Counted from the stretch's first letter, positions 1-6,932 are shown. The stretch: DNA of 8,080 nucleotides from Bacteroidota bacterium (GCA_004293295.1 RDYC01000290.1:1-8080); one strand, 5' to 3'. Notes: generated from the letters alone by a model not told the origin. Numbers and translations are program-made.

Positions 1-639
1 GGCTGTTCCTGCATTATTGCTTCCTGTTTTATACGGCCTAAAAGTTAATTTCCCTAACCAACCACGAGGCGTATTTGTTGGTGCTGCAGGAGGTACACCA
101 CCTGCGTAGCTGATTAAATCACCCATGATAAGGTTACATCCTCCCTGACTGATGACGGCATTGCTTCCAACGGTCATGTTAAAATACCTTTGTGCAGTAG
201 CCAATGCTGCAGTATGACCTGATATGGCAACCCCGTAGGTGGCTTTTGCAGGGATAATAATACTTGTTCCGGTTATGAATGGCTGCGTGGTTAGGGTAGT
301 TGAGTTGGCTATTCCGGTAAATGAACTGGAAGCTGCTAAATTCCAACCATTAGCCACAGATATAGCTCCGGGGACTCCGCTAATAGGTGTTGGTTTTAGC
401 CACACCTCACCAACACAACTTGCTGAACTAGATACAATACCTTCAATGTCTGTAATCTCTACTGGATAATAATTGGTGTTCTGAAAATTAAAGGTAACTG
501 TTCCGTTACCTGAATTGTTGGCAAAGCCATTGGAGGTAGTTGTATTCATTACAGTAACCTGGGCATGGGCAGGAACATAAACGAATACAAATAGGATTCC
601 TATGATATTTTTTACATGATTAATTAGTTTGTTGTTCAT
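1..639 (-). CDS. Secreted beta-rich protein, N-terminal part (runs off left edge)
   Basis: An open frame of 213 codons without a stop begins at ATG 639 and leaves the window at base 1, so the C-terminus is unseen. The N-terminus is a convincing Sec signal peptide: MNNKLINHVK, a hydrophobic stretch IIGILFVFVYV, then a cleavage site after AHA, with mature Gln27. The mature part is rich in Thr, Asn, Ser and Gly with alternating hydrophobic residues (for example VTFNFQNTNYYPVEITDI and GWNLAASSSFTGI), which suggests an extracellular beta-sandwich module of about 190 residues. Two cysteines, in the SASCVGEVW and GGCNLIMG segments, could pair. I know similar modules from large secreted Bacteroidota proteins but cannot assign a function. 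The gene starts 9 bp after the stop of the DJ-1/ThuA gene, so the two are very likely co-transcribed. A C-terminal T9SS sorting domain beyond the edge is expected but not seen. The start has an AT-rich leader and no Shine-Dalgarno sequence. Confidence 0.8.
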   Translation of the reverse strand, partial: MNNKLINHVKNIIGILFVFVYVPAHAQVTVMNTTTSNGFANNSGNGTVTFNFQNTNYYPVEITDIEGIVSSSASCVGEVWLKPTPISGVPGAISVANGWNLAASSSFTGIANSTTLTTQPFITGTSIIIPAKATYGVAISGHTAALATAQRYFNMTVGSNAVISQGGCNLIMGDLISYAGGVPPAAPTNTPRGWLGKLTFRPYKTGSNNAGTA

Positions 640-648
640 ATCTGTTTA

Positions 649-3045
649 TTATTTATTTATCATTACTCTTTGGTGCATAACATTTTGTCCTTGAATAAAT
701 TCAAGGAAGTAAACCCCAGTGGTTAAGAGTCCCGCATCTACCTCGTATTTTTTATCATCACTGCTGGTTATTGTTTTACTCAGTACAAGTGTTCCATCCA
801 TTCGGTAAATGTTTACTTGTGCTTCTTGCACTAGATTATTTCTAGGTATTAACTCAATTAAACCAACTGAAGGGTTGGGATACACAAGAAGTTCATCGGA
901 TGGCTGAGCAGAGAAGCAGTCGGCTACCATAGTGTTACCATAATGTACGGTTCCACCCCAATCAACCTGATTAATTCTGTAGAAAGGATGTGGTGCGTTG
1001 ATTTTGCAGGTATATTGTTTCATCGTTTTCTGCTGTCCTGCACCTTTAATTTTTTCTACTTGTTGCCAGTTTACTCCATCGTTACTTGCTTGAATAACAA
1101 AGTGGCTGTTGTTTATTTCAACTGTTGTTGTCCAGTTCAACGTGGTCCAACCATTTTCGCATAAAATAGTTGGCTCCAGCATTTTTACCGGAACTGTTGT
1201 GATACTGCTGTTATTGGCAAGCCATGTTATGGCATTACGTATTACTTGTCCAAATCGGTGATTGATATGGATTGTTTCTCTGCGTTCACCTGGTTGTAAA
1301 TACACTAACCTACCCACAGTAGTGTCTGCTGAAAGGTTAACCAACTTGGTATATCCAGCGACATGCATTTGATTGCCTGGGGTTACACTGTTCGAGAATA
1401 ATGGTGTAATCTGGTTTACCTTTCGACCAAACTGTTGACCTGATGTAAAGGCAAGGTTATTATAGGTTTCATCATAGATGTTAAATCCGTGAAATACCGA
1501 ATGATTGGTGTTTGCACTATTTACAAGCGGACTTAAATTCCATGCTGCTGGAGTAGAAAGTGACAATGATGGAGTAATGCCATAACTGGAAATAAAATGG
1601 CCATAATTGGTTTGATAGAGCTGATAGTTAGATAAGTTTACTCCCGACCAGTTGTTAGAGGACGATTCTGCTCCAAATAACTGGCTTCTTAAAATGTTTT
1701 TATTGAAAGATACATTTATTGAATCGTTATATAATCCATGATGCAGGGCCAGTAACCCACCACCACCATCAACGTATTGCACAAGCGCGTTTTGCAATTG
1801 CGAAGTAACGTCTGTTGACCAATGTTTAAAAAAGATAACCACATCGTATCCCTGTAAATAACTTAGTATAGCGTTGGTATTATTAGCCTGATATGGGAGT
1901 GAAGGAGCCGATAGATTAAGTTGTGTAACATTAAATAGGAAAGAATCGTTTGGTGAATTTGCGTTCAATAAGGTTTGAATATGTCGGTAATCAGCCGGCA
2001 GATTTGCTCCGGTACCATGGTTACATGGAACATCATTTATTTTATTGTTTGGCCCACAGTTTAAACTATCAACAACACCTCCATGCAGAATAAGCACTGA
2101 TACGGGTGCTTGCATAACTGCGTTAGTAGGAAATGTTTGCATCACATTAATCAATGCTCTTGCCGCATGAGCTACAGTTTGGGGATACCAATCTCTTGAC
2201 GTAAGTACTTTGCCATTACCGTTATCTTGGTGATTGAGGGATGGGTGAGGATTTGAAATGGTTACTCTATCATCACTTCTATAGTTGATACTTAAATTAC
2301 TTAATGTGGTTGATGTTTGTGGCTCAGGAAATCCAGTGGCATATCCGCCACGCAATAAACTGTATCCAATAGAGTCAATACCAGGTCCGCTTGTGGATGG
2401 AATGCGCCAATAAGCGGGCAAACTCGCACCATGACATTGCCCAAGAACAGGCTTGCCTTGTTGCAAAGCTTCAATGGCTAATTGGTTTAACTTTAATGAG
2501 GCGGCTTGTACGGTTGATGCGGATAAAAACCGAGCACCCAAACCTTGAGAACTGTAGCTGCCTGTAACCCTGTATGCACTTACCCCTGTGCCACCTGCAA
2601 TAACCAGTGCACTGTAATTAGACATGTTTACCACATCTTGTATTTTACCATTTACGGGTATATATAATGGCGTTGCATTCCAGGCCGCACTCCAGGTACT
2701 ATCAAATAATTGTTGAAACAGTTGTGTAAACTGTAGGTAACTTCCTCCAGGAAGTGTTGCCGCTGTTGCGGCAATATCCGTGTTGGCGGGGATCATGTAA
2801 GTTGCCGCAGAATCGTTGCTGGCACTTCTTACATCCACAGTATAACCAGCAGCCTGTAAAGCTTTAAGCATTACAATGTATTCAGAGTAATAACAATTTT
2901 CATGTGATACAAAAAATAAAACCGGTTTGGTTTGTGCCCGCGTGAATAAGGGAGAAAATTGTAATAATAATAAACAGCAACAAAACAGCATTTTGTAGTA
3001 CAATACTGATGCTTGTTTTTTTGCAAGTAATAGATGTTGTATCAT
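649..3045 (-). CDS. Secreted DJ-1/PfpI plus ThuA-like double-domain protein with T9SS sorting signal
   Basis: A 798-residue protein counted from ATG 3045. Residues 1-37 look like a signal peptide with a long n-region, the core LFCCCLLLLQF and cleavage after TRA. Residues about 40-302 resemble DJ-1/PfpI: KPVLFFVSHENCYYSEY at the first strand, ALVIAGGTG, the nucleophile elbow GQCHGA (Cys204, His205) and a closing TSRDWYPQTVAHAARAL helix segment. Residues about 314-611 resemble ThuA: VSVLILHGG, YDVVIFFKHW, GGGGLLALHHG (427-437) and GRLVYLQPGE. This second domain has no cysteine at the matching elbow. Residues 619-701 form a beta-sandwich of the kind that often precedes sorting domains (NWTTTVEINNSHF). 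Residues 719-798 are a type A T9SS sorting domain (YPNP, then GVYFLEF, ending RVMINK). The protein is therefore probably exported and surface-attached or released. The substrate is unknown: DJ-1/PfpI proteins include proteases, deglycase-like enzymes and chaperones, and ThuA proteins are linked to sugar metabolism. The frame extends upstream to GTG 3087, but that start would lie upstream of the likely promoter. ATG 2991 is another possible start. Confidence 0.85.
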   Translation of the reverse strand: MIQHLLLAKKQASVLYYKMLFCCCLLLLQFSPLFTRAQTKPVLFFVSHENCYYSEYIVMLKALQAAGYTVDVRSASNDSAATYMIPANTDIAATAATLPGGSYLQFTQLFQQLFDSTWSAAWNATPLYIPVNGKIQDVVNMSNYSALVIAGGTGVSAYRVTGSYSSQGLGARFLSASTVQAASLKLNQLAIEALQQGKPVLGQCHGASLPAYWRIPSTSGPGIDSIGYSLLRGGYATGFPEPQTSTTLSNLSINYRSDDRVTISNPHPSLNHQDNGNGKVLTSRDWYPQTVAHAARALINVMQTFPTNAVMQAPVSVLILHGGVVDSLNCGPNNKINDVPCNHGTGANLPADYRHIQTLLNANSPNDSFLFNVTQLNLSAPSLPYQANNTNAILSYLQGYDVVIFFKHWSTDVTSQLQNALVQYVDGGGGLLALHHGLYNDSINVSFNKNILRSQLFGAESSSNNWSGVNLSNYQLYQTNYGHFISSYGITPSLSLSTPAAWNLSPLVNSANTNHSVFHGFNIYDETYNNLAFTSGQQFGRKVNQITPLFSNSVTPGNQMHVAGYTKLVNLSADTTVGRLVYLQPGERRETIHINHRFGQVIRNAITWLANNSSITTVPVKMLEPTILCENGWTTLNWTTTVEINNSHFVIQASNDGVNWQQVEKIKGAGQQKTMKQYTCKINAPHPFYRINQVDWGGTVHYGNTMVADCFSAQPSDELLVYPNPSVGLIELIPRNNLVQEAQVNIYRMDGTLVLSKTITSSDDKKYEVDAGLLTTGVYFLEFIQGQNVMHQRVMINK

Positions 3046-3063
3046 AATTTTAAAAACTTGATA

Positions 3064-3098
3064 CAAAACTACCTGCACCCGTAGCACATACCTAAAAA
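3064..3098 (-). promoter_or_regulatory. Candidate Bacteroidota-type promoter of the DJ-1/ThuA gene
   Basis: On the minus strand TAGTTTTG (3071 down to 3064) matches the Bacteroidota -7 consensus TAnnTTTG exactly. Twenty bases upstream, a T-run ending TTAG (3098 down to 3092) is an imperfect match to the -33 TTTG/TTG element. Transcription would start near 3057, about 12 bases before ATG 3045, giving a very short leader. This supports ATG 3045 (or 2991) over GTG 3087. The -7 match is good and the -33 match weak. Confidence 0.5.
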
Positions 3099-3102
3099 CA
3101 CT

Positions 3103-3152
3103 GGTATGATATAGGTATACAACTGCTAAAACATGGTATACATTTGGTATAC
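3103..3152. promoter_or_regulatory. Phased GGTATAC repeat array, candidate operator upstream of the DJ-1/ThuA promoter
   Basis: Three exact GTATAC palindromes lie at 3115-3120, 3136-3141 and 3147-3152, and a degenerate GGTATG copy at 3103-3108. Their spacings are 11, 21 and 11 bp, so all fall on about the same face of the helix. The pair at 3136-3152 has the form GTATAC-N5-GTATAC. The block sits just upstream of the candidate -33 element, roughly 49 to 92 bases before the predicted transcription start, which is where an activator would bind. The same motif appears upstream of the neighbouring regulator gene, so that protein is the obvious candidate ligand. That link is inference. Confidence 0.6.
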
Positions 3153-3213
3153 TTTTATAAATTTATCTTCAATTAAATCAGTCGCTGATTAATACGATGA
3201 TAAAATTCCTAGG

Positions 3214-4959
3214 TTATATGGAATTTAAAAATTGCTCTAATGAAGTTTCCAAATCAAGGTTAAATTTTTTCTTTAACCTATACCTGGCTGTTTTAACAGA
3301 ATTGGATTCAACATGCAAAATGTTAGCTATTTCTTTAGTATTTAAACCTATTTTCACAAAAGCTATTAAACGTAGCTCTCTCTCTGTTAAATCGTTATAC
3401 AGCTGTTTTACACGATTTAAATAATTCGGATTTAATTCTTCAAAATAAGTTTTAAACTCTTCCCAGTCTTTATTATTGGCAAGGCTGTTCCTTATTTTAC
3501 GCTCAATGGTAACCAAATCCTGTTTAGGTTCTTGCTTACCTACTTGTTTGGTCATTTTAAGCAATTCTTCCAGCAACTCATTACGTTCCGAAATGTACAA
3601 GGCTTTTGATGTAAGTTGCCTTGACTTGAGCTGGATTTCTTCTTGCTGCGCTTCTAATTGAAATAACAGTTGTTGCTTCTCTTTTTCAGCTACAACCTTT
3701 CTGTTTTTAATCTTTATAGCAAAATAAAGAGATACTCCCAGTACAAGTAATAATAAAATAACTGCAACGGAGTAGCCCAAAAATTGCCTTTGCTTATGAA
3801 GCTCTGCATCCTTTTGAAGCATTCGCAATTGATTGTCCTTATCTTTGGTTTGGTATTTAAATTCCAACTCGGCAAGCTTTGCATTTCCAGATGCCCTATT
3901 GAAACTATCAGCCCAGAACAGGTGTTGTTTCAGACTTTTAAGTGCTAAAGCATAATTACCTTGTTGTTCTTCAATAGCTGATTTTTCCTTATACGCTTCT
4001 CCAAGCCAATTGATGTTCTGAAACTTGTTGGCAATGGTTATAAGTTCCTGAACCGAATTCAATGCTTTATCATAATTCTTGCTTTTGGTAAAGGCTGCTA
4101 TTTTAAAAGTAACTACCCGATACCTGCCCAAATAATCATCTGTTAAACTGTAAATAGAATCAGCGGCATTAATGTATTTAATAGCCTGTTTACCATTGCC
4201 TTGTATTTCTTCAAGATAGCCCAATTCACACCAACCATCGGCTAAATACAACCTAAGATTTTGTTGTAATGCAATGTTTACTGCCCGTTTACAACAAATT
4301 ATTGCTGAGTCATACTTACCTGTCATCCGATAAAAGATTCCCAAATTATTGTATGCAACACATTTATCACTCAGGTTTTCCGGTTTATTAAATCTCTTTA
4401 TCACAAATAAAGAGAGATGAATGGCCTCTTCCGGTTTACCCATGGCGAAAACTAAATATGCTTTATTCATTAAATACCTGTTTTCCAGCCTCTCCAATTT
4501 GTGTTGTTTACAAATGGTTAATGCGCTGTCAATGTAAGCAAGGTGTTTATCCGATTGATTTTTTGTTTTATAAACAATACCAATATTGTTATAAGTAATT
4601 GCCTCCAATTCTTTGTAGTTTTTGCCTTTCAATAAGTTCTGACAATCACTTAGTAATAAGTAGGCCGAATCTAGTTTTCCGTCCAAGCGACATTGTACGG
4701 CCTTAAAATTTATCGCCATAATATGCGCTCTCTCATCGCCCAATAACACCCCTAATTTTTCTGTTAATGTTATTAATTCAGATACCTTGCTATTGGTTTC
4801 GGTAATCACATCCATTCCATCCTGCAAAATCATATCGAGTTTTTTTTGGGGAACATTTTCGGCAATAATTTTATCCCATGTTAGCAGTTGCTGTGCTGTT
4901 AAACTTTGTGATACTGCAATACCAAGCAGCAATACACCAAAATGGATGATTTTTTTCAT
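3214..4959 (-). CDS. Membrane-spanning TPR sensor with cytoplasmic LuxR-like HTH (one-component regulator)
   Basis: A 581-residue protein starting at ATG 4959. Residues 1-22 form a signal sequence (MKKIIHFGVL... ending SLTAQ). Residues about 80-350 carry TPR-like helical repeats, for example YNNIGIVYKTKNQSDKHL (123-140), YNNLGIFYRMTGKYDSAI (203-220), LGYLEEIQGNGKQAI (246-260) and EEQQGNYALALKSL (330-343). Residues about 393-415 are a single hydrophobic membrane helix (YSVAVILLLLVLGVSLYFA), followed by basic KIKNRK. Residues 420-470 are charged and Gln/Glu-rich, a probable coiled coil. Residues about 523-578 are a helix-turn-helix of LuxR/GerE type: LTERELRLIAFVKIGLNTKE, then IANILHVESNSV and the basic ARYRLKKKF. 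No kinase or receiver domain is present, so signal sensing outside the membrane is presumably coupled directly to DNA binding. Genes of this architecture are common in Bacteroidota. The gene stands alone between two intergenic regions that both carry GTATAC repeats, which suggests autoregulation and control of the downstream secreted-protein genes. The ligand is unknown. Confidence 0.88.
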   Translation of the reverse strand: MKKIIHFGVLLLGIAVSQSLTAQQLLTWDKIIAENVPQKKLDMILQDGMDVITETNSKVSELITLTEKLGVLLGDERAHIMAINFKAVQCRLDGKLDSAYLLLSDCQNLLKGKNYKELEAITYNNIGIVYKTKNQSDKHLAYIDSALTICKQHKLERLENRYLMNKAYLVFAMGKPEEAIHLSLFVIKRFNKPENLSDKCVAYNNLGIFYRMTGKYDSAIICCKRAVNIALQQNLRLYLADGWCELGYLEEIQGNGKQAIKYINAADSIYSLTDDYLGRYRVVTFKIAAFTKSKNYDKALNSVQELITIANKFQNINWLGEAYKEKSAIEEQQGNYALALKSLKQHLFWADSFNRASGNAKLAELEFKYQTKDKDNQLRMLQKDAELHKQRQFLGYSVAVILLLLVLGVSLYFAIKIKNRKVVAEKEKQQLLFQLEAQQEEIQLKSRQLTSKALYISERNELLEELLKMTKQVGKQEPKQDLVTIERKIRNSLANNKDWEEFKTYFEELNPNYLNRVKQLYNDLTERELRLIAFVKIGLNTKEIANILHVESNSVKTARYRLKKKFNLDLETSLEQFLNSI

Positions 4960-4975
4960 AGCTAAAAGATGTCGG

Positions 4976-5012
4976 CAAAATAACGTTGTATACCTTTAAT
5001 AATATAAAAAAC
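4976..5012 (-). promoter_or_regulatory. Candidate promoter of the TPR-HTH regulator gene
   Basis: On the minus strand TTATTTTG (4983 down to 4976) matches the Bacteroidota -7 consensus TAnnTTTG at all but one defined position. Exactly 20 bases upstream a T-run ends in TTAT (5011 down to 5004). This mirrors the layout of the candidate promoter of the DJ-1/ThuA gene: a T-run, 20 bases, a -7-like box, then the ATG 17-19 bases later. Both elements are imperfect, so the parallel is the main argument. Confidence 0.35.
4988..4993. promoter_or_regulatory. GTATAC site inside the regulator's promoter spacer
   Basis: The palindrome lies within TTGTATACCT, whose reverse complement AGGTATACAA is identical to the site at 3113-3122 in front of the DJ-1/ThuA gene. 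It falls between the candidate -33 and -7 elements, only 29 bases before the start codon. A protein bound here would be expected to block RNA polymerase, so negative autoregulation is a reasonable guess. Confidence 0.5.
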
Positions 5013-5024
5013 AGACACTTAAAT

Positions 5025-5043
5025 TGGTATACATATTGTATAC
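5025..5043. promoter_or_regulatory. GTATAC-N5-GTATAC pair upstream of the regulator gene
   Basis: Two palindromes at 5027-5032 and 5038-5043 are spaced 11 bp centre to centre. The 17-bp unit agrees with the one at 3136-3152 at 15 positions, and both start with TGGTATACAT in the same orientation. The pair lies about 44 bases upstream of the candidate -7 box. The nearby DNA is strongly AT-rich. It looks like a dimer or tandem-dimer binding site. Confidence 0.55.
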
Positions 5044-5111
5044 AAAATCAAAAGAATAAAAAAATTACTCCTTTTAACTCTTTTTTTTACTTAAGGAATA
5101 GCAATAGGTAC

Positions 5112-5140
5112 AAAAAAAGCCATCCGATGACCGGATGGCT
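5112..5140 (-). terminator. Intrinsic terminator after the phosphohexomutase gene
   Basis: A perfect 9-bp stem (AGCCATCCG at 5118-5126 pairs with CGGATGGCT at 5132-5140) closes a 5-base loop. On the minus strand the stem is followed at once by seven T residues (5118 down to 5112, the first of them also pairing at the stem base). It begins 24 bases after the stop codon at 5164. There is no comparable T-run on the plus strand, so it should act only on leftward transcription. It separates the metabolic/TA unit from the regulator gene. Confidence 0.93.
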
Positions 5141-5163
5141 ATAATTTTATAAGAGTAACTGCT

Positions 5164-6570
5164 TTAAGCCAAAATAGTTGCTTTACATGCTTCCAGTATC
5201 TCCTCAGCCTTACTTTGGGTTGACGACTCGCTATACACCCTTAAAACAGGTTCAGTCCCGCTGGCTCTAATCATTACCCATTCGCCATTACCCAACAGGA
5301 ATTTAAATCCATCTAAGTCTTCCACTTTTTCGATGGTGTAACTGCCAAATGCGGTGTATTTGCCAGCTTTGCAATTGGCAAGCACGTTTTGTTTAATTTC
5401 TTCTGTGATGTGCAAATCAATGCGCCCCATAGCAAAACTACCCACTACGTCATATACTTCTTTGATTAAATCGTCCAAGCTTTTGCCTGTTTTGGCCATA
5501 AATTCCCAAAGGGTTAAACCTATCCAAATACCGTCACGTTCTGGTATAAATCCTTTAATGGCAATGCCTCCGCTTTCTTCGCCACCTACCAGCACATTTT
5601 CAGTAACCATTTTTTCGCAAATGTATTTAAAGCCAATTTTGGTAATTTCAATATCTAAGCCATAAGCTTTGGCCAGTGCAGTAATTTTAGAGGTGGCACT
5701 AAAAGTGGTAATCACTTTTCCGCTCATGCCTTTGTATTTATGCAGGTAGTGCACCAACAATAAAATAATGTGGTGCGAATCTACAAACTCCCCCTTTTTA
5801 TTGTAAAAGCCAATCCGGTCCGCATCTCCATCCGTTACCAATCCGCAATCAATATCACCTTTGGTTTTAATCAGTTGGCTAAACTCAGCCAGGTTTTTAT
5901 GGATGGGCTCAGGAGCTTGTCCATGAAAGCTTGGATTGTATTCGCAATGCAATAGGGTAGCTTCAGGGAATAACGCTTTCATCACATTTTGTCCGGCACC
6001 GTACATGGCATCGTAGCCAAATTTCATCCCACTATTTTTAATAGCGGATAAATCAAAACTGCTTTTTATTTCGTTGATGTAAAGGGTTTCTAAATCCACG
6101 TAAGTAATCATGCCTGAGGTTACCAATTGTTCAACAGGAGTAAGGGCTGTTTCAACCAAATTATTTGGAATGGCTGCTTCAACGGCATCAATCACTGCCG
6201 GGCTGCTTGGTCCGCCATAATGGGCTTTTAATTTATACCCGCTGTATGCAGCCGGGTTGTGGCTAGCCGTAATAATTACGCCAAGGGCTGCACCATGTTT
6301 TACCGCACCTAAACTAATCATGGGTGTTGATACAAAACCTTTGGCCAATTTTACTTTTATGCCATTGGCGCACATCACTTGTGCCACTGTTTCAGCAAAC
6401 AATTCACCTGCAAAGCGGCAATCGTGGCCCAATACAATGTTTAAATTATCCGCATGTTTCTGTTTGATGTAGTCGGCTGTGCCTTGTGCTACACGTTTAA
6501 CATTATCAACCGTAAAATCAGCAGCTATAATGCCACGCCATCCGTCAGTTCCAAATTTTATTTGATACAT
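5164..6570 (-). CDS. Phosphoglucomutase/phosphomannomutase family protein (alpha-D-phosphohexomutase)
   Basis: A complete 468-residue cytoplasmic enzyme that moves phosphate between C1 and C6 of a hexose, linking glycolysis with sugar-nucleotide synthesis for cell-surface polysaccharides. All four family signatures are present. TASHNP contains the phosphorylated Ser103. DGDADR (247-252) binds the metal. GGEESGG (329-335) forms the sugar-binding loop. RASGTEP (435-441) binds phosphate. The N-terminus, KFGTDGWRGIIAADFT, is typical of the bacterial PGM/PMM-like group. Glucose versus mannose specificity cannot be read from the sequence, and a GlmM role is less likely given the N-terminal and loop sequences. 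The start codon lies 2 bp after the stop of the DUF5615 gene, so translation may be coupled. A strong intrinsic terminator follows the stop. Confidence 0.93.
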   Translation of the reverse strand: MYQIKFGTDGWRGIIAADFTVDNVKRVAQGTADYIKQKHADNLNIVLGHDCRFAGELFAETVAQVMCANGIKVKLAKGFVSTPMISLGAVKHGAALGVIITASHNPAAYSGYKLKAHYGGPSSPAVIDAVEAAIPNNLVETALTPVEQLVTSGMITYVDLETLYINEIKSSFDLSAIKNSGMKFGYDAMYGAGQNVMKALFPEATLLHCEYNPSFHGQAPEPIHKNLAEFSQLIKTKGDIDCGLVTDGDADRIGFYNKKGEFVDSHHIILLLVHYLHKYKGMSGKVITTFSATSKITALAKAYGLDIEITKIGFKYICEKMVTENVLVGGEESGGIAIKGFIPERDGIWIGLTLWEFMAKTGKSLDDLIKEVYDVVGSFAMGRIDLHITEEIKQNVLANCKAGKYTAFGSYTIEKVEDLDGFKFLLGNGEWVMIRASGTEPVLRVYSESSTQSKAEEILEACKATILA

Positions 6571-6572
6571 AG

Positions 6573-6932
6573 TTATAAGTTATTTTGTTCTATAAACTCT
6601 TTTCCAATTTCAATGTAACATTTAGCCCCATTTGAATGAATGAAGAATTGAGGTAAGTGACGTTGAAAAATGGCTATTAATTCAGTGGTAGAAATATTTC
6701 CCAAGGTAATACGAATCAACTTTTTAGGTGTGCCTAATATAAAATGTGTATTCTTAAAATCTTGGTCTTTAGTAGTTACAATAAAATCGTTCGCATCAGT
6801 ATAATTACAAATATCAGTGTCTGAAATATTCCATTTGTTAGGCATTGAATTTACATGTAGCGTTTCATAACCTTGCAACGCCAGAAACTTAACCAGCGCA
6901 ATCGGTATGTGAACGTCACATAAAAACTTCAT
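6573..6932 (-). CDS. DUF5615 PIN-like protein, probable toxin of a TA pair
   Basis: A 119-residue protein that matches the DUF5615 (PIN-like, Mut7-C-related) pattern. The start MKFLCDVHIP carries acidic Asp6. SDTDI (37-41) supplies Asp38/Asp40. The segment FIVTTKDQDF (50-59) has the conserved T-x-D-x-DF with Asp56 and Asp58. Then GTPKKLIRITLGN gives the typical late strand. These acidic residues are where PIN-like nucleases bind metal, so RNase-type toxicity is plausible, although DUF5615 biochemistry is little characterised. The ATG overlaps the stop of the DUF433 gene by one base (TAATG), and a perfect Shine-Dalgarno sequence lies 7 bases upstream. The usual partner, DUF433, sits directly upstream, which supports a toxin-antitoxin assignment. 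All key residues appear intact. Confidence 0.85.
   Translation of the reverse strand: MKFLCDVHIPIALVKFLALQGYETLHVNSMPNKWNISDTDICNYTDANDFIVTTKDQDFKNTHFILGTPKKLIRITLGNISTTELIAIFQRHLPQFFIHSNGAKCYIEIGKEFIEQNNL

Noticed and set aside
239..469. Plus-strand open frames here and opposite the other genes (for example 943-1164, 5354-5665, 7275-7544)
   Set aside because: Each lies antisense to a gene with clear family motifs or a signal peptide. Their translations show no recognisable domain, so they are shadows.
2967..2991. Cysteine cluster (CCC) in the signal peptide of the DJ-1/ThuA protein as a lipobox
   Set aside because: The residues before the cysteines (Met-Leu-Phe) do not fit the lipobox pattern, the cysteines lie inside the hydrophobic core, and a T9SS sorting domain already explains the export route.
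3176..3190. Small hairpin (6-bp stem AATCAG/CTGATT, 3-base loop) just after the regulator stop codon
   Set aside because: The stem is short and AT-rich, with no T-run after it on the minus strand. I do not call it a terminator, and read-through from the regulator gene into the next gene remains possible.
5041..5111. Runs of A and T between the terminator and the regulator promoter as a possible replication origin or small RNA
   Set aside because: There are no DnaA-box clusters, stable hairpins or promoter-terminator pairs. It looks like ordinary AT-rich intergenic DNA.
5112..5140. The terminator hairpin as a bidirectional terminator
   Set aside because: Only the minus strand has a T-run directly after the stem. 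The plus strand continues ATAATTTTAT, which is weak, and no plus-strand gene ends there.
5164..6570. Assignment of the phosphohexomutase as GlmM (phosphoglucosamine mutase)
   Set aside because: The shared active-site motifs do not discriminate, and the N-terminus KFGTDGWRGIIAADFT fits the PGM/PMM-like group better. I keep the broader family name.
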